A DNA stretch of 64,000 nucleotides, taken from positions 248,001-312,000 of the forward strand of contig NZ_MSTQ01000004.1 of the NCBI RefSeq assembly GCF_001945365.1, given 5' to 3'. This DNA is from Pseudomonas reinekei. Lineage in GTDB: Bacteria > Pseudomonadota > Gammaproteobacteria > Pseudomonadales > Pseudomonadaceae. Shown here piece after piece: positions 10,323 through 18,433 of the stretch (positions are counted from its first letter, which is position 1; each line of letters opens with the position of its first letter). Below the pieces are notes generated by a model. It did not search any database and was not told the origin of the DNA. It saw nothing but the letters and a program-made list of their open reading frames with translations. Made by a program: the position numbers and the translations under genes.

Positions 10323-10814
10323 ATGAATTCGCAACTGCAATACCGCGTCGAGCAACTCCTTTACCGTAAGGCCGAGGCCTGTGATGCCCAAGACTGGGAC
10401 ACCTACCTCGACATGTTCAGCGACGACAGCGAATTCCACCTGCCGCAATGGGACTCCGAACACGTCTACACCACCGACCCGAAAAAAGGCATGTCGCTGA
10501 TCTATTACCCCAACCGTGGCGGCCTGGAGGACCGGGTGTTCCGCATTCGTACCGGCAAGGCGGCGTCGACCATTCCGATGCCGCGCACCCTGCACCTGAT
10601 CAGCAACGTGCGCATCGCGCCGCTGCAGGACGATGAGCTGGAGGTACGCGTCAACTGGAGCACCCTCTATTACCGCATGCAGACCGCCGAGCAATTCTTC
10701 GGCCACGCCACGTACCGTCTGCGCCCCGACGGCGAGAGCTGGAAAATCGCCCGCAAACACGTGGTGCTGCTCAACGACACGATCAACTCCGTGCTCGACT
10801 TCTACCATCTCTGA
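10323..10814 (+). CDS. antB: Anthranilate 1,2-dioxygenase small (beta) subunit
   Basis: The ATG at 10323 follows GAGGTG and gives 163 residues, the usual AntB length; a GTG two codons earlier is possible. The protein has the NTF2/SnoaL-like cone fold of ring-hydroxylating beta subunits: QYRVEQLLYRKAEACDAQDWDTYLDMF at the start, SNVRIAPLQDDELEVRVNW in the middle, and KHVVLLNDTINSVLDFYHL at the end. It builds the alpha3beta3 oxygenase with AntA and starts two bases after the antA stop. Confidence 0.93.
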   Translation: MNSQLQYRVEQLLYRKAEACDAQDWDTYLDMFSDDSEFHLPQWDSEHVYTTDPKKGMSLIYYPNRGGLEDRVFRIRTGKAASTIPMPRTLHLISNVRIAPLQDDELEVRVNWSTLYYRMQTAEQFFGHATYRLRPDGESWKIARKHVVLLNDTINSVLDFYHL

Positions 10815-10833
10815 ACCCTGCGGATTAACGCTC

Positions 10834-11856
10834 ATGACGTACAAGGTCGCCTTCAGTTTCGCCGACGGCAAAACACTCTTCTGCAACGTGCAGAACAATG
10901 AAATCCTGCTCGACGCGGCCCTGCGCAGCGGGATCAAGATTCCGCTGGACTGCCGCGAAGGAGTTTGCGCGACCTGCCAGGGCCGCTGTGAATCCGGGCA
11001 GTACACCCAGGACTATGTGGACGATGAAGCCTTGTCGGCCAGCGACCTGGCCGAGCGCAAGGTGCTGACCTGCCAGACCCGCGTGCAGTCCGACGCGGCC
11101 TTCTACTTCGACTTCGATTCCCGCCTCTGCGGCAGCAACGGCCCGAGCAGCCTGCAAGGCACTGTGAGCGAGGTGCGGCAGGTCTCGCCGACCACCGCCA
11201 TCGTGCACGTGGAGGTCGGCGCAGCGGGCGCGGCGCTGGACTATCTGCCGGGGCAATACGCGCGCCTGAAAGTACCGGGCACCGAACATCGGCGCTCGTA
11301 TTCCTTTGCCTGCGCACCGGGCAGCAGCAACCTGCAGTTTCTGATTCGCCTGCTGCCCAGCGGCGTGATGACCGACTACGTGCGCGATCGTTGCCAGGTC
11401 GGCGACGTGATCCACATGGAAGCGCCATTGGGCGCTTTCTACCTGCGCCATATCGACCGTCCGCTGGTGATGGTCGCCGGCGGCACCGGGTTGTCGGCGT
11501 TCCTCGGCATGCTCGATCAGATAGCCGACCGTAATGGCTGCGGCCACCCGGTACACCTGTACTACGGCGTGCGCGAGGCCGAGGACCTGTGCGAGGTGTC
11601 GCGCATCGAGGCCTATGCCGCGCGGATCCCGGGGTTCCGTTTCACGCCCGTGGTCAGCAACCCCAACCCCGACTGGCCGGGCAAGACCGGCTACATCGCC
11701 GAACACCTGGAAGTGGCCGAACTGCGCGACCAGCCGTTCGACCTGTACCTGTGCGGCCCGCCGCCGATGGTCGAGTCGATCAAGGACTGGCGCCAGCAGC
11801 ACAGCCTGGAGCAAAGCCGCCTTTATCTGGAGAAGTTCACCGAGAGCAACAGCTGA
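10834..11856 (+). CDS. antC: Anthranilate dioxygenase reductase
   Basis: The 340-residue protein has an N-terminal plant-type [2Fe-2S] ferredoxin domain (CREGVCATCQGRC near 47-59 and a fourth Cys in LTCQTR near 85), then an FAD domain with RRSYSFA near 150, and an NAD domain with VMVAGGTGLSAFLG near 212 and the closing LCGPPPMVE. This order (ferredoxin, FAD, NAD) is that of class IB reductases such as BenC and AntC. It passes electrons from NADH to the AntAB Rieske centre. The gap to antB is 19 bases. Confidence 0.93.
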   Translation: MTYKVAFSFADGKTLFCNVQNNEILLDAALRSGIKIPLDCREGVCATCQGRCESGQYTQDYVDDEALSASDLAERKVLTCQTRVQSDAAFYFDFDSRLCGSNGPSSLQGTVSEVRQVSPTTAIVHVEVGAAGAALDYLPGQYARLKVPGTEHRRSYSFACAPGSSNLQFLIRLLPSGVMTDYVRDRCQVGDVIHMEAPLGAFYLRHIDRPLVMVAGGTGLSAFLGMLDQIADRNGCGHPVHLYYGVREAEDLCEVSRIEAYAARIPGFRFTPVVSNPNPDWPGKTGYIAEHLEVAELRDQPFDLYLCGPPPMVESIKDWRQQHSLEQSRLYLEKFTESNS

Positions 11857-11960
11857 CGCAGCACCCCATAACAACAATCAATCGGCCCGTCCGAACACTG
11901 AATCACTGCCCTCATCGACATCTACCGTGCGTTGGCACGACCTACTTCATAGGCCGCCTC

Positions 11961-13121
11961 ATGAAAAACCTGGTATTGCGTGCATGTCTGGCAACCTCCC
12001 TCTGCGCAGCGACGGCTGCCCAGGCCGTGGAACCTGTCCGAATCGGCTTCATCACTACCCTCTCCACCCCCGCCGGTTACCTGGGCGAAGACTCGCGCGA
12101 CGGCTTCCAACTGGCGATCGATCAGGAAGGCGGCAAGCTCGGCGGCGTGCCGGTGCAACTCATCGTGGAAGATGACGGCCTGCAACCGGCCAAGGCCAAG
12201 CAGATCGCCGACCGCATGAGCCTGGACGGCATCTCGCTGTACACCGGGGTGATTTTTTCCAACGTGTTGGCGGCCGTGATCAACACCGCCACCAAGGACG
12301 GTTTCTACGTCAGCAACAACACCGCCCCCTCGACCCTGGCCGGTGAAAAGTGCATGGCCAACTACTTCGTCGGCTCCTACCAGAACGACACTCCGCACGA
12401 AATGGCCGGTGTCGCGGCCAACGAGCTGGGCTACAAGAAAATGGTGATCCTGGCGCCCAACTATCAGGGCGGTCGTGACGCACTGGCCGGGTTCAAGCGC
12501 ACCTTCAAGGGCGAGGTGACGGAGATCTACACCAAGCTCAACCAGCTGGATTTCTCGGTGGAACTGGCGCGCGTACGTTCACTGACGCCGGATGCGATTT
12601 TCCAGTTTCACCCGGGTGGCGGCGGCATCAACTTTGCCAAGCAATACGGCGGCTCGGGCCTGTCGGCGCAAATCCCGATGGTGGTGCCGGTGTTCTCCAT
12701 GGATGAACGCATGCTCGCCGCGGTCGGCGATGTGGCCAAGGGCACCAACGTCGTCACCCTCTGGAACCCGCAATCGGACAACCCGGCCAACCAGGCCTTC
12801 GTCAAAGCCTTCACCGAAAAATACAAGCGCGCCCCGACGGTGTATGCGGCCCAGACTTATGACACGGCACGCCTGATTGGTGCTGCCCTGAAAACCTCCC
12901 AGGGCAATCTGAAGGACCAGCCGGCCTTCCGCACGGCGATGAAGAACGTCCAGTTCGACTCCATTCGCGGTGACTTCAGCTTCGCCCAGAACCAGCACCC
13001 GGTGATCGACTGGTACCTGCTGCAAGTGCAAAGCGGCGCCGACGGCAAGCTGGTCGAAGTGCCGATCAGGACCCTGGCGACTCGCCACGTCGACAGCTAC
13101 GCCGCTCAATGCTCGATCTGA
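11961..13121 (+). CDS. ABC transporter substrate-binding protein, branched-chain amino acid / aromatic type
   Basis: The ATG at 11961 gives 386 residues with a Sec signal peptide (MKNLVLRACLATSLCAATAAQA, cleaved near 22). The mature protein starts VEPVRIGFITTLSTPAGYLG, the usual opening of LivK/periplasmic-binding-protein type I (Peripla_BP_6) proteins, followed by GFQLAIDQEGGKLGGVPVQLIVEDDG. It lies 104 bases after antC and leads the importer genes. Relatives of this class bind aromatic compounds in catabolic clusters, so the ligand is likely the aromatic substrate of the island; this is inference. A hairpin separates it from the permease genes. Confidence 0.85.
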   Translation: MKNLVLRACLATSLCAATAAQAVEPVRIGFITTLSTPAGYLGEDSRDGFQLAIDQEGGKLGGVPVQLIVEDDGLQPAKAKQIADRMSLDGISLYTGVIFSNVLAAVINTATKDGFYVSNNTAPSTLAGEKCMANYFVGSYQNDTPHEMAGVAANELGYKKMVILAPNYQGGRDALAGFKRTFKGEVTEIYTKLNQLDFSVELARVRSLTPDAIFQFHPGGGGINFAKQYGGSGLSAQIPMVVPVFSMDERMLAAVGDVAKGTNVVTLWNPQSDNPANQAFVKAFTEKYKRAPTVYAAQTYDTARLIGAALKTSQGNLKDQPAFRTAMKNVQFDSIRGDFSFAQNQHPVIDWYLLQVQSGADGKLVEVPIRTLATRHVDSYAAQCSI

Positions 13122-13142
13122 CCGGCAACTGAGCCCTGTCCT

Positions 13143-13171
13143 CGCCCCGCAGTACCGCTGCGGGGCGTTTT
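13143..13171 (+). terminator. Intercistronic terminator/attenuator in the ABC operon
   Basis: CGCCCCGC (13143-13150) and GCGGGGCG (13160-13167) form an eight-pair GC stem followed by TTTT. It lies 22 bases after the binding-protein stop and just before the permease ribosome site. Partial termination here would yield more binding protein than membrane components, a common arrangement. Confidence 0.75.
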
Positions 13172-13187
13172 CGTGAGGAACGCAGTC

Positions 13188-14099
13188 ATGTTATTGCTCG
13201 AACAGATTCTCAACGGCCTGCAATACAGCGCGTTGCTGTTTTTGCTGGCCTCAGGCCTGACCCTGATTTTCGGCATCATGGGCGTGATCAACCTGGCCCA
13301 CGGCGCCTTCTACATGGTCGGCGCATTCTGTGCCGCCTACACCGCCATGGCCACCGGGTCGTTCTGGCTGGGCGGCCTGGCCGCGCTGATCGGCTCGGCC
13401 TGCTACGGCGCGCTGATCGAAACCACGATCATGCGTCGCCTCTACAATCGCGATCACCTCGATCAGGTGCTGGCGACGCTGGCCGTGGTGTTTTTCAGCA
13501 ACGAACTGCTGACCCTGATCTTCGGCCGCAGCCCACCGGCGATGCCCACGCCCGAGTGGTATTCCAGTTTTGTCGAAGTACTGCCGGGATTGATGTACCC
13601 GGTCAGCCGGCTGCTGTTCATCGCCGCCGGGCTGATCGTGGCGGTCGGCATGTGGCTGCTGATCAACCACACGCGCCTGGGCATGCTGATTCGCGCCGGC
13701 GCCGACGACCATGAAATGGTCGGCGCGCTGGGGGTCAACATCGCCCGGCTGTACACCCTGGTCTTCGTGTTCGGCTGCGTGCTGTGCGGCCTGGCCGGTT
13801 TCATGGCGGCACCGCTGCTGTCGGTGGAGATCGGCATGGGTGAAAAGATCCTGATCACCACCTTCGTGGTCATCGTCGTCGGCGGTGTCGGCTCGGTGCG
13901 CGGCGCGTTGGTCGGGGCCTTGCTGATCGGCATGGTCGACAGCCTGGGCCGTGCCTACATCCCGCCGCTGCTGGACCAACTGCTGCCCAGCGAGACCAGC
14001 GGCACCCTGAGCGCCGGGCTGATTTCCGCCAGCGCCTACATCGTCATGGCCCTGGTGCTGCTGGTGCGCCCCCGCGGCCTGCTGCCGGCCCGCGCCTGA
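13188..14099 (+). CDS. ABC transporter permease, LivH type
   Basis: ATG 13188 sits behind GAGGAACGCAGTC and gives 303 residues; a GTG in the ribosome site itself would add five residues. The protein has about eight membrane helices. Family signs are the N-terminal LNGLQYSALLFLLASGLTLIFG, the GVINLAHGAFYMVGAF motif near 35-50, and GVNIARLYTLVFVFGCVLCGLAG, the EAA-like cytoplasmic loop of LivH proteins, followed by VIVVGGVGSVRGALVGALLIG. It forms the membrane channel with the LivM-type partner 10 bases downstream. Confidence 0.9.
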   Translation: MLLLEQILNGLQYSALLFLLASGLTLIFGIMGVINLAHGAFYMVGAFCAAYTAMATGSFWLGGLAALIGSACYGALIETTIMRRLYNRDHLDQVLATLAVVFFSNELLTLIFGRSPPAMPTPEWYSSFVEVLPGLMYPVSRLLFIAAGLIVAVGMWLLINHTRLGMLIRAGADDHEMVGALGVNIARLYTLVFVFGCVLCGLAGFMAAPLLSVEIGMGEKILITTFVVIVVGGVGSVRGALVGALLIGMVDSLGRAYIPPLLDQLLPSETSGTLSAGLISASAYIVMALVLLVRPRGLLPARA

Positions 14100-14109
14100 G
14101 GAGAACCCT

Positions 14110-15126
14110 ATGTCACCACGCCTCATCATCGACCTTGCGTGCCTGGCGACCTTCGCCTGCATGCCGCTGCTGGCCCACTGGCTGCACGAGCCTTACCTGG
14201 TCAGCTTCTTCACCCGCCTCGCCATCTACGGCATGGCGGCCATCAGCCTGGACCTGCTGATCGGCTACGGCGCCATGGTCAGTTTCGGCCACGCAGCGTT
14301 CTTCGGCCTGGGCGGCTACATCGTCGGCATCGTGGCCTTTCACACCTCGCAAGGCATGCCGTTGTGGGGCTGGGAAGGCAGCAACAGCGCGCTGGTGGTG
14401 TGGCCACTGGCGCTGCTGGTGTGCGCGTTGCTTTCGCTGCTGGTGGGTTATCTGTCGCTGCGCACCAGCGGCGTGCAGTTCATCATGATCACATTGGCGT
14501 TCGGCCAGATGCTCTACTTCGTGCTCGGCTCGCTGTCGCTGTACGGCGGTGACGACGGCATTTTGCTCAACGAGCGCAATACCCTCGGCGGGTTGGACCT
14601 GGGTGACGCCAACCACTTCTACTACCTGTGCGTGATCTTGCTGGCGGGCTGGTTGCTGCTGTGCCGGCGGCTGGTCAATTCGCGATTCGGTTTTGTCCTG
14701 CGCGGGCTCAAGCAGAGCGAGCGGCGCAGCGTCAGCCTGGGTCTCAAACCCTTGCGCTATCGCCTCACGGCGTTTGTGATCGCCGGCACCGGCGGTGGTC
14801 TGGCGGGGATTCTGTGGGCCAACTACGCGCTGTTTGTCAGCCCCGACATGGGCGCCTGGCACAAGTCCGGCGAGCTGATGGCGATGGTGATTCTCGGCGG
14901 CGTCGGCACCCTGCTCGGCCCACTGCTGGGCGCGGCCACTTACCTGGGACTTGAACAGGTGCTGAGCCAGTGGACCGAGCACTGGATGCTGATCTTCGGC
15001 CCCCTGCTGTTGCTGGTGGTGCTGTTCGGCAAGAAAGGCGTCTACGGATTGCTGCTCAGCCTGCTGCAGCGCAAACCCAAGGCACTTGCCATCAAACCGA
15101 ATGCCGCCGTGGAGGCACGCCCATGA
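14110..15126 (+). CDS. ABC transporter permease, LivM type
   Basis: The 338-residue protein has about nine or ten hydrophobic helices. The signature DLLIGYGAMVSFGHAAFFGLGGY near residues 52-74 and the late loop LGLKPLRYRLTAFVIAGTGGGLAG are typical of LivM proteins. The start ATG follows GAGGAGAACCCT. Its stop codon overlaps the ATG of the ATPase gene (ATGA), showing translational coupling. Confidence 0.9.
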   Translation: MSPRLIIDLACLATFACMPLLAHWLHEPYLVSFFTRLAIYGMAAISLDLLIGYGAMVSFGHAAFFGLGGYIVGIVAFHTSQGMPLWGWEGSNSALVVWPLALLVCALLSLLVGYLSLRTSGVQFIMITLAFGQMLYFVLGSLSLYGGDDGILLNERNTLGGLDLGDANHFYYLCVILLAGWLLLCRRLVNSRFGFVLRGLKQSERRSVSLGLKPLRYRLTAFVIAGTGGGLAGILWANYALFVSPDMGAWHKSGELMAMVILGGVGTLLGPLLGAATYLGLEQVLSQWTEHWMLIFGPLLLLVVLFGKKGVYGLLLSLLQRKPKALAIKPNAAVEARP

Positions 15127-15872
15127 GCGCACAGCTATCGATTCGGGATCTGCACAAGGCCTTTGGCGCGGTGAAAGCCACCAACGGCGCCAGCCTCGAA
15201 CTGGCCAAGGGCGAGTTGCACGCCATCATCGGTCCCAACGGCGCCGGCAAGTCCACCTTGATCGCGCAGATTGCCGGCGAGATTTTCCCCGACCAGGGCC
15301 AGATCCATCTCAATGGCCAGGACATCACCCGTGTACCCGCCTGGCAGCGGCCGCGCCTGGGATTGGCGCGGGCCTTCCAGGTCAGCCAGCTGTATACCGA
15401 GTTCACCCTGCTGGAAAACATCGCCCTGGCCATCGCCGCCCGCGACGGCAAGGCGTTTGGAATGTGGCGTCCGCTGAGCCGCGACACCCGCCTGCTGGAA
15501 CCGGCGCTGGGCTACCTGCAACAGGTGGGCCTGGGCCCTCGCGCGCAAGATGCGGTCCACGAACTGTCCCATGGCGAACGGCGGCAACTGGAGATCGCCT
15601 TGGCATTGGCTCAGGAAGCTTCGGTGCTATTGCTCGATGAGCCGATGGCCGGGATGGGCGCCGACGAGTCCGCGCGCATGACCGAGCTGCTGCACAGCCT
15701 CAAGGGTCGTTACGCGATCCTGCTGGTCGAGCACGATATGGATGCGGTATTCGCCCTCGCCGACCGTATCACGGTGCTGGTGTACGGCCAGACGGTGCTG
15801 ACCGGCAGTGTCGAACAAGTGCGCAACGACCCGCAAGTGCGGGCCGCTTACCTGGGAGAAGAACATGCTTGA
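15123..15872 (+). CDS. ABC transporter ATP-binding protein, LivG type
   Basis: Starting at the ATG that overlaps the permease stop, the protein is 249 residues. Walker A is GPNGAGKST near 37-45, the signature is LSHGERRQLEIALAL near 142-156, Walker B is VLLLDEPMAGMG near 163-174, and the H-loop is LLVEHDMDAVF. The LivG-type C-terminal tail (DPQVRAAYLGEEHA) is present. It drives import together with the LivF-type partner. The end of the gene overlaps the next by eight bases. Confidence 0.92.
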   Translation: MSAQLSIRDLHKAFGAVKATNGASLELAKGELHAIIGPNGAGKSTLIAQIAGEIFPDQGQIHLNGQDITRVPAWQRPRLGLARAFQVSQLYTEFTLLENIALAIAARDGKAFGMWRPLSRDTRLLEPALGYLQQVGLGPRAQDAVHELSHGERRQLEIALALAQEASVLLLDEPMAGMGADESARMTELLHSLKGRYAILLVEHDMDAVFALADRITVLVYGQTVLTGSVEQVRNDPQVRAAYLGEEHA

Positions 15873-16551
15873 GGTTCAAGGTTTGAAAGCGGGCTACGGC
15901 TTGAGCCAGGTGCTGTTCGACATGCACCTGAGCATCGAGCAGGGCCAGGTGGTGTCGCTGATCGGCCGCAACGGCATGGGCAAGACCACCACGGTCAAAT
16001 CGATCATGGGCTTGCTCAAGCCCAGCGCCGGCAGCATTCGCATCAACGGCACGGAAATGCGCGGTGCCGCGCCCTATCGCATCGCCAAGGCCGGCCTGGG
16101 GCTGGTGCCGGAAGGCCGCCGCGCCTTCGGCACCTTGAGCGTGCGGGAAAATCTGCTGGCCACCGCCACGCGGGGCAAATGGGACCTGGCGCGGGTCTAC
16201 GAACTGTTCCCGCGTTTGCTGGAGCGCCAGGACCAGCTGTCACGCACCCTGTCGGGCGGCGAGCAGCAGATGCTGGTGGTCGGCCGCGCGCTGTTGACCA
16301 ACCCCAGCCTGCTGATTCTCGACGAAGCCACTGAAGGCCTGGCGCCGATCATCCGCGAGCAGATCTGGAGTTGCCTGGCCACCCTCAAGGCCGAGGGCGA
16401 GACGATTCTGGTGATCGACAAGAACCTCAAGGAAATGGCGCGGGTGGTCGACCGCCATCACATCATCGAGAAGGGGCGCCAGGTCTGGGATGGCACACCG
16501 CTGGAGCTGGCCGCTCAACCCGAACTGTCGCAACGCTACCTGGGAGTGTGA
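15865..16551 (+). CDS. ABC transporter ATP-binding protein, LivF type
   Basis: The 228-residue protein opens MLEVQGLKAGYGLSQVLFDM, as LivF proteins do. Walker A is GRNGMGKTT near 36-44, the signature TLSGGEQQMLVVGRAL near 132-147, Walker B LLILDEATEGLAP near 152-164. In place of the usual switch histidine the sequence reads ILVIDKNL, a substitution shared by some members of this subfamily. It ends in QRYLGV, typical of LivF. The gene overlaps livG by eight bases and is followed six bases later by the hydrolase. Confidence 0.92.
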   Translation: MLEVQGLKAGYGLSQVLFDMHLSIEQGQVVSLIGRNGMGKTTTVKSIMGLLKPSAGSIRINGTEMRGAAPYRIAKAGLGLVPEGRRAFGTLSVRENLLATATRGKWDLARVYELFPRLLERQDQLSRTLSGGEQQMLVVGRALLTNPSLLILDEATEGLAPIIREQIWSCLATLKAEGETILVIDKNLKEMARVVDRHHIIEKGRQVWDGTPLELAAQPELSQRYLGV

Positions 16552-16557
16552 GCGCAC

Positions 16558-17352
16558 ATGGATTTCGATCAGGCTTACAACAACGTCGCCGCCGTGGGCA
16601 ATTTTCCGCAGATCATGCAGCGTTTTCGCCAACGCAGCGCCGAGACCTATGTGAGCCACGCCTGGCAGCGTGATGTGCCGTATGGCAATGCCATGCGCGA
16701 GCGTTTCGACTGGTACGCCCAGGCGAATGCCGGGGCGCCGACGCTGCTGTTCATACATGGCGGTTACTGGCAAGCCTCGGACAAGGACGATTACGCCTTT
16801 ATCGCCGAGGGCCTGATCGAGGCCGGTTTCAATGTCGGCTTGCTGGAATACACCCTCGCGCCCGAAGCGAGCATGGGCACCATCGTCGGCCAGATCGGCA
16901 AGGCGCTGGATTATCTGCTGGCGCATCGCGACGCCTTGAACATCGGTCAGCAGGTGGTGCTGTGCGGGCACTCGGCAGGCGGTCATCTGACCGCGCTGTA
17001 TCGTCGGCATACGCTGGTGACCCTGGCCATGCCGATCAGCGGCCTGATGGAGCTTGACCCCATCAGCCGCTGCTGGCTCAACGACAAGCTGCGCCTGAGC
17101 GCAGACGACATCCAGCGCTATAGCCCGCAACGGCTGATCGGCGATGGCGCACCGTTGCTGGTGACCGTGGGCGGGGATGAGTTGCCGGCATTGATCCGCC
17201 ATTCGCGCGAGTACGCCAGTGCCTGCCGCGAGGCGGGGCAGGCCGTGCGCCTTGTCGAGCTTGCCGGGTGTCATCACTTCGCGGTGCTGGACGATCTGGC
17301 CAGGGTGGATGGCGAACACGTGCAGGCCTTGCTTGAGCACCTGACCCCGTAA
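16558..17352 (+). CDS. Alpha/beta hydrolase, kynurenine-formamidase-like (HGGYW)
   Basis: This 264-residue hydrolase has the oxyanion motif HGGYW at residues 67-71 and the nucleophile motif GHSAGG with Ser139. An Asp in VGGDELP (about 206-212) and a His in GCHHFAV (about 240) complete a likely triad. HGGxW is characteristic of animal- and yeast-type kynurenine formamidases and related amidases. It ends the ABC importer operon and lies between antABC and the second Rieske operon. An N-formylanthranilate or N-formylkynurenine substrate would deliver anthranilate to AntABC; this is inference. A general esterase is the alternative. Confidence 0.75.
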   Translation: MDFDQAYNNVAAVGNFPQIMQRFRQRSAETYVSHAWQRDVPYGNAMRERFDWYAQANAGAPTLLFIHGGYWQASDKDDYAFIAEGLIEAGFNVGLLEYTLAPEASMGTIVGQIGKALDYLLAHRDALNIGQQVVLCGHSAGGHLTALYRRHTLVTLAMPISGLMELDPISRCWLNDKLRLSADDIQRYSPQRLIGDGAPLLVTVGGDELPALIRHSREYASACREAGQAVRLVELAGCHHFAVLDDLARVDGEHVQALLEHLTP

Positions 17353-17381
17353 GAGCACGCATTGCTCCTACAAATAACTCT

Positions 17382-17444
17382 CGCCAGAAGTGGATACCGG
17401 TTTGCCGTTTGCGGCTTTTTTGACCCTCGCAGGCTTCATACAGT
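17382..17444 (+). promoter_or_regulatory. XylS/BenR-type tandem operator and promoter of the Rieske operon
   Basis: Two direct repeats fit the XylS box TGCA-N6-GGNTA: CGCC-AGAAGT-GGATA at 17382-17396 and TGCC-GTTTGC-GGCTT at 17403-17417, exactly 21 bases apart. A TACAGT hexamer at 17439-17444 lies 21 bases after the second repeat, the same geometry as remembered for the TOL Pm promoter, where the proximal half-site overlaps the -35 region. The operon's first ATG is at 17472. One of the two AraC/XylS regulators at 5035-7045 is the likely activator. Confidence 0.65.
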
Positions 17445-17471
17445 GGCTACGAATTCAGACAGGAATTGCGT

Positions 17472-18416
17472 ATGTCCAGCCTCTCGCTCAGGGTCCAACA
17501 GATCGAGCCTCTGACCCCCAGAATCCGCCGCGTGCTGTTGGTGTCCAGCGACACCCAGCCGCTACCGGACTTCACTGCCGGCGCCCATCTGGAGCTGCAT
17601 GTACCTGGCAGCCGCGCTCAACGCCGTGCCTATTCGCTGGTCAACCTGCCCGACGGCGAACACTACGAAATCGCCGTCCAGCTCGAAGAAACGAGCACCG
17701 GTGGATCGCGCTGGGTGCACTCGCTGAAGGTCGGCGATGAACTGCTGGCCGATGCGCCACGCAACCACTTCCCACTCTGTGACAACACCGAACACGCGCT
17801 GCTGATTGCCGGTGGCATCGGCATCACGCCCATGCTGAGCATGGCCCGGTCGCTGCAAGCGGCGGGCAAGTCTTTCACCCTGCACTATGCCGGTCGCGAT
17901 GAAGCACAGATGGCCTATCTGCCCGAAGCGCGCGCCTGCCTCGACAACCATTGCTGGATCAGCGGCGGCGACCCGCAGAAGCGCTTGCCCGTCGCTGAGA
18001 TTCTGGCCGCGCCAAAACCCGGCCTGCACCTCTACATCTGCGGCCCGACCGCCATGCTCAACAGTGTGCTGACCTGCGCTCGCGAACAGGGCTGGGCAGA
18101 CGATCACTTGCATTACGAACTGTTCAGCGGCGCGCTGGAAATGGCCGGTGACCAGGGCTTCGAGGTGCACCTGCGCGAAAGCGGCGTGAACCTGCAAGTG
18201 GCCGCCGGGCAAAGCGTGCTGGACGCCATGCTCCAGGCCGGCCTGGACCCGATGTTCGACTGCCGGCGGGGTGACTGCGGCGTGTGCGTCGCCCAGGTCA
18301 TCGACGGTCAGCCCGACCACCGCGACATCTGCCTGTCGGAGCGCGATCGCGCCAGCGGCAGTTTCTGCACCTGTGTCTCCCGTGCCAGCAGCGCGCTGCT
18401 GGTACTCGATCTGTGA
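17472..18416 (+). CDS. Phthalate-type oxygenase reductase (FMN, NAD, C-terminal 2Fe-2S)
   Basis: The ATG at 17472 gives 314 residues; a TTG two codons earlier is less likely. Domain order is FMN/FAD barrel (RRAYSLVNLP near 54-63), NAD domain (LLIAGGIGITPMLSMA near 110-125; YICGPTAML near 190), and a C-terminal ferredoxin (CRRGDCGVC near 260-268 and a last Cys in SFCTC). This is the class IA order of phthalate dioxygenase reductase and VanB, unlike AntC. It is the first gene of the operon and should supply electrons to the oxygenase encoded next. Confidence 0.9.
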   Translation: MSSLSLRVQQIEPLTPRIRRVLLVSSDTQPLPDFTAGAHLELHVPGSRAQRRAYSLVNLPDGEHYEIAVQLEETSTGGSRWVHSLKVGDELLADAPRNHFPLCDNTEHALLIAGGIGITPMLSMARSLQAAGKSFTLHYAGRDEAQMAYLPEARACLDNHCWISGGDPQKRLPVAEILAAPKPGLHLYICGPTAMLNSVLTCAREQGWADDHLHYELFSGALEMAGDQGFEVHLRESGVNLQVAAGQSVLDAMLQAGLDPMFDCRRGDCGVCVAQVIDGQPDHRDICLSERDRASGSFCTCVSRASSALLVLDL

Positions 18417-18433
18417 CAAGCCGAGGACATCCC

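Noticed and set aside
10633..10833. Upstream extension of antC to 10633
   Set aside because: The extension lies inside antB; the ATG at 10834 fits the known AntC start.
8917..11856. Benzoate dioxygenase (benABC) as the identity of the first oxygenase
   Set aside because: The alpha subunit has NACQHRGTTL and CPFHAWCYKSDGRLVKVK, which match AntA rather than BenA, and the subunit lengths fit AntABC.
13251..15132. Minus-strand ORFs of over 300 codons opposite the ABC permeases
   Set aside because: Translations are His/Gln-rich mirror frames of membrane proteins; no ribosome sites and no motifs.
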